The notes: a model not told the origin generated them from the letters alone. A stretch of 64,000 nt of DNA from Caenorhabditis elegans (GCF_000002985.6 NC_003280.10:10784501-10848500); one strand, 5' to 3'; shown: positions 37,783 to 51,800, numbered from the stretch's first letter. Program-made: numbers and translations.

Positions 37783-37960
37783 TTGTTTTGTGCCCTCTTA
37801 AGTTTTACCTTTTTTGTAGATTTTTTATGTATCTAAAAAGAATTATGTGTATTTGATTGAACATGTGCAAAAACAAAATTAAATGATTAATTTACAACAA
37901 TAGAATTTTAGCAACATATAAATAAATGAATCCATAAATTTCGAGTAAAAATGAAGAATA

Positions 37961-39579
37961 TCAACTGCTTTGCTCATCAAGAACTATAATCTTCTCACGA
38001 GTACATGAATCACAAGCTGGTAGCCGAATAACAATGTACGATGGCTCCTTCTGGTAGACCTTCTTATCACAAATCGGGCAACAAAAGTTCGGAGTATGTA
38101 CTAGATGTGGTCCGTCGACGACAGGAGCCAACTGATACGACTTTTTCAGAACTGGAGGGCACAGATCATCGTTGGCTGATCGCTTTTGAGCAGCATTTCG
38201 AACTGAAGCCATATCCGTCCTCCGGAGCAAGACGGGCGGAGCAACTTGTTGATACTCGTGATCACTTCGGTCTCGCTGGGGTACGAGCATCTGGTCGATG
38301 GTGGCGTACGCGAATTCTCCATTCATTAATTGGATCTGAAATTTCAAAGCTTTAAAAAATATACTTTATAGAAGTTTTATGAGCATTTTTCTTCGTTTTT
38401 TCTAGAAAAGCTCTGTTTTGATCCAAAAGTTGAAAATAATTACATTTTATCGGATCAAAACAGAGCTTATCTTGCCTAATTAAACAGAAAAAGTAAAGAG
38501 TTTCTCACCTTGTACTCCGAATCGCCTCGAACATATTTGACAACCGCATCTTGAAGACGACCATCAGCTGTCCGAATTTGAACGGTTTCTCCAATTATTG
38601 GGCTTCTTGTAGATTCTAAAATAATTTGGATAATTAAAATTAGTTCAAATAAGCTTCTGAAACTCACTTCCAGCTTCCAACTGTTCATGATGATGATGGT
38701 GATAACTTGTTGATGGAGCCTGATCGTTGTATGCAGAATCTTGAGCTTTTTCTTTTCTAAAAATAATAAAAATATAGTTAAAATTCTACGTGTTGACCTA
38801 CATGGGCGGTAGAGCAAGTTGCACAAGTTGATGGACATTTTCAGTGCTTAAATTGTTTAAATCAATGTTCAAATTGGCGATTTCGGAGGGGGAAACATAG
38901 AATTGCTTCTGTTTTGATGTAATATTGACTCCACCATCATTTGTCAGAATAATATGCATTGCATTATCGATTATCTGACCATTCCCATCATATTCTTCCT
39001 CCGGCCCATTTCCATCACCTTCAAATTGATTTTCAATCATTTCGTGATGAACCATGTGATGATGTGAACCATCTTCTATGACAACTTCTTCATTGTGCTC
39101 TTGCTCGTTTTGTTTCGCCTGTCGTTGTTGACTAATCGCCACCACAATGTTCAGCTGCTCTTCGGTGAGATGATTAAGCTCAAAGCCTGCTTCTACATCG
39201 AAACCCGCTTCGTACATGTCTTCCTGCGTGATTTGAACCATATTCTGAAATATAAATATTCTTTCAATTCATCGAAAAGCTTGAAATACCATAAACTGTT
39301 GATCACCATCCTCCACAATCATATCTCCTTGTTCAAGATCTTCCGGCTGCTGCTGCTGCTGCTCAACAATTTCTTCTTCATGCTTAGCACTTTCAACTCG
39401 AAGTGGGGCCTGATCCTCGTGGAAAATATGATCTTCATCGGCAGGATATACACCTTCTGGGGAGGATCTGGAAATTCCATTTATTAATTTGAAAGAAAAT
39501 GTGATTTTTATTCTTACCCAGGAATTTCTTCTTCACGGCCTGTTGTTGGGCTAGCAGGATTTTCTTTTTCGGAATCCAT
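37961..39579 (-). CDS. Acidic protein with Tudor-like segment and CxxC zinc-binding tail
   Basis: Exons in transcript order are 39579-39518, 39467-39290, 39244-38802, 38756-38668, 38615-38509 and 38335-37961, giving about 417 residues. The first 225 residues are very acidic, with a short polyglutamine run (five Q) and a run of five histidines at about 246-250. Residues 260-315 contain GETVQIRTADGRLQDAVVKY and a following NGEFAYATIDQM, which has the pattern of a Tudor-like beta-barrel. The C-terminal 43 residues carry CPIC and CDSC pairs, probably one zinc site. This suggests a nuclear or chromatin-associated regulator, but I recognise no named family. It converges on ech-4 (178-bp gap) and shares a 304-bp promoter with mix-1. 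Confidence 0.85.
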
Positions 39580-39883
39580 ATCTGCAACGATTTTCGTTGT
39601 TTAATAAAAATTAAAAAATAAAAATTAATAAATGACTCTAAATTATAGCGAAGGAGAAAAAACAAAGGAGAAAAAAATTACAAAAATCACAAGGCAACTT
39701 TTGCGCGTCAAATCTCATACATTCCAGTCCGCAAACACTCTCACGCCACTCTGCACACTTCTCAAAAGACGCGCCAAAAAACATTCAAAGCTCATTCGGC
39801 TTTCGAAATAAACATTTTCTCAAACTCGTTATCGACTTATAACTTATTTTTGTTCAAAATCAATTCGACAGGGTGCGCTCATA
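39580..39883. promoter_or_regulatory. Bidirectional promoter, mix-1 and Tudor-like gene
   Basis: Only 304 bases separate the two divergent start codons. GCGCCAAA at 39771-39778 matches the E2F consensus (TTTSSCGC in reverse). TTCGACAG at about 39862-39869, 15 bases before the mix-1 ATG, is a candidate trans-splice acceptor. Shared regulation of the two genes is inferred from the spacing. Confidence 0.55.
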
Positions 39884-42800
39884 ATGCACATTAAATCCAT
39901 CCATCTGGATGGCTTTAAATCGTACCAAAAGCACACCGATATTCTCGATTTTTCGCCGACTTTCAACGCAATCACCGGTGAGTATAGTTTTGTGCTGAAA
40001 ACTAATAGTTTGAAAAACTTTAATTTCAGCATAAAATATAGTATAATAATTGTTTTATTTCAGGATACAATGGTAGTGGAAAATCCAATATTCTCGATTC
40101 GATCTGCTTCATTATGGGAATCAATAAGCTCGATAATATCAGAGCAAGTATGTGGCTCTTTCTCATCACAAAATTATTTTGTTGTCATAGTGATACTTAC
40201 GCGCTTTCGGACTGAAAAAGCACAAGATCAGAGTAGCATAATATTTCTAGCAAAGATTTTTTAAATTGAAATTTAGAAAAAAAAATTAAGTCAAATATCA
40301 TTCCAGAATCAATGCACGAGCTGATTTCCCATGGTGGAACAAAAGCGATCGTCCAAGTTCGCTTCGACAACACTGATAAAAGATGCTCCCCGTTCGGAAT
40401 GGAACATCTCGACGAGATCGTCGTTCAGAGAATCATCACAGCTCAAGCAACTGGAAAAGGATGTGCAACGAGTTACACACTGAATGGGCATGCGGCCACA
40501 AATGGAAAAATGCAAGATTTCTTCCGTGGCGTCGGTTTGAACGTGAATAATCCACATTTTCTCATCATGCAAGGTCGTATTACTACGGTGCTAAACATGA
40601 AGCCGGAGGAAATCCTCGGAATGGTTGAGGAAGCAGCTGGAACAAAGATGTATGATCAGAAGAAGAAAGACGCGGAGAAAACAATGTTTTTAAAAGATGC
40701 AAAACTCAAAGAAGTTGATAGAATCTTCCAATCAAGTATTGATCCGAGAATGGTAAAGTTCCGTGAAGACAGAAAGAATATGGTGGAAGTGACTCGTCTC
40801 AAGAAACTCAAAGAGAACTTTTCCCGAAAATACGAGGCGTTTCAATACTTTCAAACATGTGAAGCGGTGAAAAAAAGTGCAAAAGAGATTGAAGATGCCA
40901 AAAAGGGAATTGAAGATCTCGGTGAAAAGTTTAATCAGCTTGATCTTGACTTGAAGAATAAGGAAGATGAGAAGAAAAAGATGGAAGAATCTCGAGATGA
41001 TCAACATGAAGAGGCTGCACTTTCAGCGGCTCATCTTTCGAAACAATCTATAATGCTTCAGAAGGAGACTGTCAAAAATCAATTGGTTGAAACAATCAAT
41101 AAACTCAAAAAGGAAGGTGAACAAATCAACAAAAGCTTGTCAAAAGATCGTGAAGTTCTCGACGCAAAACGAAAAGAACACGAAGATTCAAAGGCGGCTA
41201 ACTCGAAAGATATTCAAAGTCAATCTGATGATGAAGCTGTAAGTTCGAGAAATTATTCTAAAAATAAAGTTAAAAAAAAACAATTTCAGCTCGTCACAAA
41301 ATACCGTAATGACCTCGAATCCCTAACGAGAGGAACAATTGCTAATGACAAAGGAGAACATGTGTCGATTGAGAGTGAAATACAGTCTTGCAAGTCGACT
41401 GCGTCTCAAATGTCATCTGGGATTACTGCTGCGAAGAAACGGTAACTTTCCTGAGAATTGGAACAAAAAATCTAATTTTGTTTATGTCGATAAGAATAAT
41501 GACAAAAATTTTGAGATATTTTAAGAAAAATCGAAAAACAAAAAGTTTCGTTTTTTCGCTTTTTGAAAACGTCAATGATAGTTTTTTTGCGGATACTTTC
41601 AATGAAATTATTCTGTCGTTTTCTCTTCAGTTTTCTGTTTAAAAAATTTTAAACCAGTTTTATACTATTTTTACATTGAAAACTGGTTTTAAACAATTTT
41701 TAAACAGAAAAATTAACATAAAACGATAAAAAATTGACTACAAACGATGTAATTTCATTGAAAAATTGCAAAAATTGAAAGAAAACACAACATCGAAAAA
41801 ATAATGCATTAATTTGGAAATTCAGTAAATTTAATGGGACAAAAGAAGAAATGTACTTTTTTAAATAGGAATATCATTGAAAAATTGGCAATTTATTTCA
41901 GCGGTGAACGTCTACACAACCAAATTAAACATTTGGAAGGCGAAAAAGCTACTCTCTCAGCCAGAAGTAAATCTGACATTGGAAGTGCCGATAATTATCA
42001 AAAAGAGGTATCAGATATTTCAATTTTTTTTTCTCCGAAAACTTAAAAATATTCAGGTCGATGAGATCAATAAGCAACTTCAATTATTGGGTTTCAATAT
42101 AGATGCTGATACGGAGAAACGAGAACACGCTGCAAAATTGCATGAGAGCATCACTAAGCTCAAGGATATGGATACGAGACTTCTGAATTCATACAAGTAA
42201 GGTTTTGTGTGAAAATTCATTTTAAAAGAGTTATACCGTTTCAAAATTTAAAAAAAAAAACCTATTTTCATAATAAAACCCGAATTTTGTCAATTTTTCA
42301 GTATCGCAGCGAGCGGAACTTGGTTTTTATTCAATTATCGCCTTTTTATTGCATATTTAAATATGAAAAAAAAAAAACATATATTTTTGTAGTATATTAT
42401 GCGTTTTTTTTTCGTGAATTCAGGTGCATTTTCTGCACATTTTTGGTGAAATCGACCGAAAAGCCATCAACATTAACGAAAAAACGTGCAATAAAGAGTG
42501 ATAATTTACTACGAACCAAGTTCCGGCCGTTATGACACTGAAAAGTTGGTAAAATTCGAGATATTAGCTTTAAAAAATAGTTTTCTTTCGGAATTTTGAG
42601 AAAACTTTTTTTAATTTTAAAACAGTTGTTTTTCAAAAATTAATGCTTTTTTTCAGCTAAAATTTCAAATTTCGCGAATTTTTTTTCGAGAGTTTCGGCA
42701 TAATCAACTGAAAAAGCACCAAAATTTAGGAAAATTGCGTGATAAACTATCACAATATGCAATAAATTGTGGCTATTTAAAACCAAATTCCGGCCGTTAC

Positions 42801-45800
42801 TACACTGAAAAGTTGGCAAAATTCAAGATCTTAGCTGAAAAAAATAATTTTTTTTAAATTTTGAACCGGCATAGCAAATTTTCAAAACGTCTCAATGATA
42901 TTTTTGGTTTTTTTTTCAGACCAAAAAACAAAAAAAAACGAAAATTTAATTTGCAACATTGAAGTTTATTTTTTTAAACAAATTTTTCTTTCCAGGGATG
43001 GTCGATATGCATTGAACTACCAACGTCCTCCACTACATATCGATAAATTTGATGAAAAGCGGGACGTATTCGGATATGTCGCCCATCTTATCAAAATGAA
43101 ACCAGGATGCGAGCAATTCGCTGTTGCTGCAGATATTGCTCTTGGTGGTGTGGTTAGTTGTTTTTTTTTAAATTAATTTAAATATCAATTTTGAAGTGTC
43201 GGCTAAGTTTATCACTATGACACATTTGACAAAAGATTTGAAAAAAATAGAAAAAAAGCCACAGGGAAAGTTTAGAGAAAAGTTTAAAAAGGAGGGTTTT
43301 TTTGGAAATTGAAAAAAAAAATTAAATAGGAATATAAATAGCAGGAAAAAAAATTGCAAGAACTGTAGACAAATTACAATTCTCGTGAAGTTGGAGTAAT
43401 GTATCCGGATTGTGGTTCACGGAAAAACACATATTCGGTGTAGTGTGCCCAACGTTGCTCTTCATAGTCCCCGCAGTTTCTGTGATTCATGAGCTCCTGC
43501 AAAAAAAATGAAATGGGGAATGTAAAAAGGAAATTTTCAATTTCGTCAAGTGGCCCACACACACATACATGCATACTACTACTCACCGTCTGATTAATGT
43601 TGCCCATATTGCTTGTGAGAATTGGATGATTTGCGGCGGCGAGCCCGTTTGCTCCGGAACAGCATGTGGCAACGAGTTTAAAACCCTTCTCGGCCATCAA
43701 ATCGCACGCCTAGAAAAATATATTGATGCAATTTGATTGTCATCTGGACAACAAAAAGCTTACCCTCTCTAGACACTGATGCTTCAAGTACAATCGCGAC
43801 GTGTATCGCTCGCCATCATCAGGACCGCCCGGATCACGACTCTCGTTCAGTGTATCTGCGAACACTTCCCGGCACAGTGTCGCTCGTCCACACACTAGAA
43901 TTCTGTGCAGTTTTCGGAATTTCACATCGGCTTGTCCGTCTCGTCCGAAGGCAAATGTGCCCCGGTAGCCAAGGGTAATGTAGCCGCCTGAAATTGTTTT
44001 TGTACTTGTATTTAGAATTAGAATTGGGATTGGGATTAATGTCAGAAAAAATATATACATATAGATGTATTAGTCAGACAAGCATCGTGCGATCTTTAGT
44101 CAACACTATTATCACATCCGTGAGATCCGAAAGGTCATGAAATTCGGTTTTTCAACAAGACACACGACACATGAGCTTAGAGTAGGACCCCCACCCAAAA
44201 ACAAACAAACAAACCCGTCTCGGCACCAGACGTAATGGTGTTATACCCATTCGCAGTGCGCGGACGAGGAGAAATTGATGAGGCGTTGGATAGAAGTGTT
44301 GAGAATCGTTCGAGGCGATAAAAGTCTGCTTCATCTTTCAGTCGAGCAACTTCACGAAACTGCTCTGGAAGGGATAGTTTGTCGGTTCGTAAAAAGTGCA
44401 GCACATAGGCGAATAGTGGTCCGTCTCGATCAACGAATAGGGTTCCATCTGGCAGTGTGACAACGTTAGCTTGCTCATCTTCTGATAAAGAGCCGGACGC
44501 AATATTTGCTAGTAATGTGTCGGTTTCTTTACTCAACGTGCTCCGAGTGGTTGTATACATTGTGCCACCCACATTAAGAGTTATCACATCCTCAACTGAT
44601 GTCATGTCTGTAAAATTCATCGGATTAGTTTGAAAAATGATTCCAAGAATGAATTCATGAAATATAGATGGATAGAGAGAATAAGACGAAGAAATAAGGA
44701 AAGAGTTGTCGTTTCCTGTCTTCTCTCTTTCCTCTTTTGATTCGGAGTGTCAAACACAAAGTGCGCTAATTTACTGCCACAATGAAAGGAATGAAAGGAC
44801 ACGACACCAAAAATAACAGTGAAATACACACACAATAGGCACGATTAGGAAGAATATATATGTATATAGATGCACCAAGAAACGGAACGGCGCACATTTG
44901 AACAAAATGAAGAAACCAAGCGAAAAAAAAACCGGATTGGAAAAATAAATGCGAAAAAAAAACCAGGAGGAGCTGAGAACAAGACGGGAGCTATAAAGCG
45001 CGCACGCGTTCTGAATGGAGATATCTCGGCGGCGTGAATGGCACGACGATATGCACAAAAAAAAAATGTGAAAGAAGGAATACTACGGCATTTTTTTTGC
45101 TGATGCAAAACATGACTAATGTGAAAGCTCTGGCTAGAATTTTTTTGGAGAACGACAAGAGGACCCTTTGTGTGTGTCGAACACGCCTCTACGAATATCT
45201 GTCGGTGGTCTGGTCTCCCCCCGGGCGCTCAATTGGTCGTGGTCGCTTTTTTTAGAGCCAAAACACGAAATGATCGAGAGCTCGGAGACGGGGATGATTG
45301 ATAATAGGGAGAGCTCTGTGGCGGTGGTATTGGCTCCAAAGAATCAGAAGAGAATGGTGAAGAGGGGTGCAAAAGAGGCAGGGAGGAGGCGGAGTTGCAA
45401 TGGAAAAGTCACGTTTCGACGAAAGTTGAGTTGAGTGCCCCTTCGAAGAAGTGATGGACGTCCGTGTCGAACTTGAGGTCTTTTTTTTTACTTCTCCTGA
45501 TGGAATAGCAAGAGAGTTTCTAGATTCTGTATTTAAGAAAAAAAACATCACTTGTTGTTCTCATCTATTTTCCAATATACGATGAGAGTTGGACACGGTT
45601 GGTGGCAAGCTGAAAATAAGTGTCGATCTGCATGAAATATAATTGGATGGGAGTCTCTCTCTCTACCGGATGCTTGATGTCACGAATTCTTAGTTAGGTG
45701 CTCATTCTTTGATGGATGGAATATCCGATTTCAAAGTTGCGACAACTGGCTCGTAAAGAAGAAGTAAAACTATAAAAAAGAACCTAAAAGTTGAAAAGTA

Positions 45801-48800
45801 CTGAAAAGAAGAATAATCACTTAGAAAGGACGTTGAAGAATACAGCTCTACTGGCTCGGCTCGTTTCGTCTCATTCTCCTTCCCATACGGCTCCTCCTCC
45901 TCCTCTCGTTTTCTTTATTTTAGTTTTTCGCGTCCTCCTCCTCGTCCTCGTCCTCGTCGCCGTCATCATCATCATCGTCGTTTTGGGGTCCCAGGGTTTC
46001 GATGTAGAAGAGTGAGGAGTAACGAAAATGATCGAAGAATGAATGGCACAAAAAAAGAGGCGGAGAATTAGATTTGGGTGCACAGCAGTTTGTGTGGAAG
46101 GAGCAAAGGGAAAACCCACGGGGCGAGAGGGATTAATTAAAGACACTAGCGGAAGACGATGGGACTCACAAAAAAGAGAAAGAAGGAGGAAGGAGGAGGA
46201 AAACCAACGAAGGAAGGAAGAAAAATTGCTTGATGTGCAATTAGAAATTACTGGAAATTTTTTCTCCGAGTTTTCTAAATGCTGTTAAAGCTTGTGAGGG
46301 TGGTTGAGTGTTTTCGAACGACGAATAACTTACTGATTATCTCGAATTGAATAGATATTATAGCTTGCGGATTAGTACAGCACAGGAGGAGGGGGAAATG
46401 GAATGGAATTTGAGAATTAGAGATTAGAAATTTGATCCTCTTGTGCTGAATCAAATCACGATGTGAACTCAATGTGAACCTCTTTTTTTTGAGGATGGGC
46501 GAGAAAGGGGGTTCAGTTTAAAATTTAATAGTTCTGAAAAAAAACATAATTGCAAATATAATGGAAGTCACTGTTACTATTACCGGTACAGAGAGTGTAG
46601 ATAGTTAGAGAGTGCCAGACATCCGGGACCCAACGGGGCGGGGCGCGCGGAAGAGACGATTTGTGTCGATTTACGAAATGATGACAACGAGGAAAATTTC
46701 GTAAATCGACACAAATCGTCTCTTCCGCGCGCCCCGCCCCATTGGGTCCCGGATGTCTGGCACTCTCTAACTATCTACACTCTCTGTACCGGTAATACTC
46801 CAATTTGATAAAGAATTGTCGTAAAAGCGTGTAAGCCCCTAGCACGGTCATGTGTCGATTTACGAAGCTCGTGTACCCCTCGAGGAGAAGTGAGAAAGAG
46901 TTCTTGCAGAGATTTTGGCTCTTTATTTTAAACTTCTGGATTTTTGATCATACTCGCTAATTCTTTTTGTATTTAAGATTTCAATCGCTAGGCTATCTCG
47001 TATTTATTATGTTTTTTTTTGGTAAAAATCACATATATACTGTTGCGAAAATGGGATTTTCAACAGTAACTATATAGGTTTTCACCGAAAACACAGCTAA
47101 AATCAATTTCAAAAAAATAGCGAAAACAGTTCAAATAGGCCAACAAATAAATTGCACACTTCCCCTCGAGGAGTACACAAACTGCGTAAACAAGGCCATA
47201 ATAGAGGTTTTTATTTAAAATCTTAAAAAATAACCGGAAATTATTTTAAAAAAAAAGAAGGTTTTTACCAGATATAAACGAAAATGTTTGATTTTTTGCT
47301 CGAAAATTCATGATTATTTTCGGTTACCAATAAAATCGAAAAACGACATTCTCGGTTGAAATCTTTCTATCAATAATAATTTGCCTATAAATTTCAGCTT
47401 GGCAACGTCGTCGTCAGCACTCAAGATATTGCCCGTATTCTCATCGACGGTAAAGCGTTTACGTCACGTAAAACGATGATTCCAGTATCTGAGAACGCGA
47501 GAAACGCGAGTAGCTACAATACATTGCCGGATGTAAAACTTAGGAGGGCTAAAGAAATTGTGAGTGGAAAGATTACTTTTTTTTTTGATTAAAATGTTGG
47601 TTGAAAATTGCAAAAATTCTGTTGAATTTGCACAAACATATTTGACGCGCAAAATATCTCGTAGCGAAAACTACAGTAATTCTTTAAAAGACTACTGTAG
47701 CTCTTGTAACGATTTACGGGCTAGATTCTCGAAATTAAAAAAATTCGAGCCCGTAAATCGACACAAGCTCTACAGTACTCATTTAAAGAATTACTGTAGT
47801 TTTCGCTACGAGATATTTTGTGCGTCAAATATGTTGCCCAATACGCAATATCAGAATTTTGTGTTTCTGTAATAGTTTGTGAAAAAGTGAACGTTTCTTT
47901 TTATTTTTTTAAACTAAAAAACAAAAGAATCAATTTTTCGTCAAAATATCAGCAAAAAAACCAAAAAATCTCTGTGCACCACCATATCAATTTACTATAT
48001 ATAAAGCGCGTGTCCTTCCGTCCGTTTGTAGTTTGTAGTTTGATCTTTGATCTTTCAACTCTCTTTTCTGTAGTTGGAAGAGGTATTGGGTTGGGAGATG
48101 GTGAGGGATAATGTCAAGGTACTGTAGTAGTACTGTAGGAGTACTGTAGGTATACGGTAGGGTTACTGTAGTTTAGGAAAAATTGAGTTTTTGTATACAG
48201 AAGAGGTATTGGGTTGGGAGTTGCTGGGGGATAATGTCAAGGTACTGTAGTAGTACTGTAGGAGTACTTTAGGTATACGGTAGGGTTACTGTAGTTTAGG
48301 AAAAATTGAGTTTTTGTATACAGAAGAGGTATTGGGTTGGGAGTTGCTGGGGGATAATGTCAAGGTACTGTAGTAGTACTGTAGGAGTACTGTAGGTATA
48401 CGGTAGGGTTACTGTAGTTTAGGAAAATTGAGTTTTTGTCTACAGAAGAGGTATTGGGTAGAGAGTTGCTGGGGGATAATGTCAAGGTACTGTAGTAGTA
48501 CTGTAGGAGTACTGTAGGTATACGGTAGGGTTTCTGTAGTTTAGGAAAATTGAGTTTTTGTCTACAGAAGAGGTATTGGGTAGAGAGTTGCTGGGGGATA
48601 ATGCCAAGGTACTGTAGTAGTACTGTAGTAGTATTGTAGGTATACGGTAGGGTTACTGTAGTTTACGAAAAATTGAGTTTTTGTCTACAGAAGAGGTATT
48701 GGGTAGAGAGTTGCTGGGGGATAATGTCAAGGTACTGTAGTAGTACTGTAGGTATACGGTAGGGTTTCTGTAGTTTAGGAAACATTGAGGTTTTGTCTAC

Positions 48801-51800
48801 AGAAGAAGTATTGGGTTGGGAGTTGGTGAGGGATAATGTCAAAGTACTGTAGTGGTACTGTAGGAGTACTGTAGGTATACGGTAGGGTTACTGTAGTTTA
48901 GGAACAATTGAGTTTTTCTCTACAGAAGATGTATTGGGTTGGGAGTTGGTGAGGGATAATGTCAAGGTACTGTAGTGGTACTGTAGGAGTACTGTAGGTA
49001 TACGGTAGGGTTACTGTAGTTTAGGAAATTTTGAGTTTAAAACATTTTGAAGAGGTGTTGGCTCGAAGAGGTGTAGTTTTTCTCTACAGAAGATGTATTG
49101 GGTTGGGAGTTGGTGAGGGATAATGTCAAGGTACTGTAGTGGTACTGTAGGAGTACTGTAGGTATACGGTAGGGTTACTGTAGTTTAGGAAATTTTGAGT
49201 TTAAAACATTTTGAAGAGGTGTTGGTCGGGAGTTGGTAGGGAATAGTGTCAAGGTACTGTAGTGGTACTGTTGGGGTGCTGTAGGATTATTGTAGGATTA
49301 TTGGAGTTTGGTGGAAAATTGCGTTTTAAGTTTTTGAAAATGTATTGGCTTGGGAATTGGTGAGGATAATGTCAAGATATTTTGATAGTTTCTTGCTTAG
49401 AGTCGGGAACATTTGGGAAGATGTGAAAGTTTCATTATTTTTTCATAAGCCATTTTTGAATGATTGTGTCAAACATTTCAAATGTTGCCAGTCGTTGGCC
49501 GCGCCATAGGCGCGGTCAGCGGCTGGTAAGATTATATGCAACGTACATATATGTGTGTATATAAATAAACGTATGTTTTTATGAGACCTCAAGCTCAAAA
49601 GCTCTATTTATTCGGTGAGGTTGGTGTTTGAGGAAGAATTGGGAGAAAAACAGATTTTTGATTAGATTTATTTAAATTCTTTTGAAAACAGAAGTTCTTT
49701 GAAAAGATGAATTCAATTTTGAAACAAATTCTAAGAATCGCAATTATTTTTTATGGGCTTCTAGGCTTTTCAGAACAAAAAATCTCACTAGAATCAATTT
49801 TATAAAATTAATATCATCAAAAAATGAATATTGAAACATAGGATTAAACATAGGACATAGGAAAAGTTGGATTGTCACAGTGAACAGGGAATTGGTAAAT
49901 TTAAGTTTCTGCGTCATTTTTCTTGGTTGTGACGTATGCAGTCAAGCCCCTAGTGCTCCACCTCCACATAACAAAATAGAACGAAGCTTTGGGGGAGGGG
50001 GGACCCCCAAAAAACACTATTTTTCTCCTCTTTTTCTCTGTCTTCTACTTAGCGCGAGGACTGAATTCATTAAGCGAATAGGTGATGCAGAGCTAACTAT
50101 ATCCGGAGATGAAAATATTTGTTTTGGGGATGGAGTTGTGGTTCCTGAAGTATTGGAACTTCCCAGAGTTATCTGAGGAATGAATTCTATAGAGCATTGG
50201 ACTAATCTAGACAACGTTCACCGAGCCGTTCCATGAATTTCCATACGATTTTGAGAACGAGATGAAAATGAAGCAGAGCTAGTAAATATGGAGAGAAAGG
50301 AATAAGGACGTTTTTTTCGGTAGTATTAGATTAAAATCCGTGGATCCAAGACACACAACGAGACGAACACAAAACGAGAATACGCTGAAAGAGAGAAATT
50401 GGTGGAAAAACAACAACGTAGCGAATAGAAGAAGAAGAACGACGTAAAATAGAAGACGATGTGAATGCTGCTGTAAATACACAAACACATACACAAATTC
50501 ACGGAAAATGAGACAAAGATAAGAAGAAAGGAAACGACAAAAAAAAACTTAGTTAGCCACGACGACGTTTTGAGTGAGGAAGATGGAAGATGGAAGAGCC
50601 ATTTTTCGGGTTGAACATACGACTGGAAATAGCACATCTATATTGGAGATGAGCTCTTCTCACGCGTTGTTTTTGGGTAGAGAAGAGCTATTACTTGTTC
50701 GTAGTCGTTGTCGCCGAGTACAATATAATATAATAATAAATGGAGCATTTTTTAATGAGAAAATGGAACAATAGAGTAGTCGTTGGTTTCTGAGAATAAC
50801 TTCATACTTTTTTATATGAAGCTTCTGGGACGGGGGAGAATTTTTGAAAAAATGTAAGGTTTAGAGAACCTTTTGTAGTTGGAAAGCGCTTCTGCCGGCT
50901 TTTACTTAAACTTTAATAGAATAAAGTTGGATCGAAGACAAAAAGAAAAGAAAAAAAGCAACACTAGAAAGTGAGCTTCACGTCGCCTCAGGAAGTCAAT
51001 CAATCATCGGTTGCCGTCTTGTTTCCGTCGTGTTTTTCTGTCCATTTTAGCCGCTCTCCCTCTTCAACTGAGTTTTTTTTTGCAATTTTCATGCAAAATT
51101 CACATTTGAAATCACCTTGTGTCGAACAGAAAAGGGCAATTTTCTAACTAATAAAACTGGGACATCGTTATCCAGAATTGCTTCTTACGGATATTGTCAT
51201 ATATTGTCTGGTTGGGTGATGGAGAAAAGAATAATTGTCGGACGCCATTAAGTCCCTGGAGTCGGGTGGATACGTGCATGGATGATGGAAGAAAAAAAAG
51301 AAGAGCACAGCAAAAAAAGAAGAAACACCATTCTTCTCGAAGTGATGCAAACATTTGAAAAGTTGAAAACTGAGGAGCACCAGTGTGAACTAGAAGGAAA
51401 GTGGACGATGATGTATGCTGCTCGTGTGCGTGTGCGAATATAAATTTAAGGAAAAATGCCATTTGCATATGTTGTGCTCTTTTGTCTGCCATCTTCTGCC
51501 TCCTTGCTCTTTTTTCCTGGAAAAACGGTCTCTGACACGTCTTCTTCTTCTTCTGTTGAGGGCATCTCCAATAAGTTGAAAAGGAAAAAAAAGTTTCCTC
51601 TGGAGGAATGTGCTAGCAAACGGCAAAAGCAACGTGAAGCTAATCGTCACTGTTAATTGTGAATGACTTTTTTATCCGGAAGTTGTTCGGGACTCTTTTC
51701 TGCACGACGCGAGACTTAATGTATTGATGGATGACACGTAGCACGGGGGCAGGAGGAACCAAGTAGACGTTCGGCAACAGGGATGTTCAAAGTAGAAATG

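Noticed and set aside
48077-49310. CRISPR-like array of regular repeats
   Set aside because: The whole 123-bp unit repeats without unique spacers, it lies in a nematode intron, and there are no cas genes. It is a minisatellite.
49880-50176. 98-residue frame in mix-1 intron 8
   Set aside because: Proline-rich then compositionally inconsistent, no signal peptide or domain, and no clear splice partners.
51456-51656. 66-residue frame with a KRKKK basic patch in mix-1 intron 8
   Set aside because: The start looks hydrophobic and the end basic, but there is no family resemblance, and the overlapping antisense frame is equally open.
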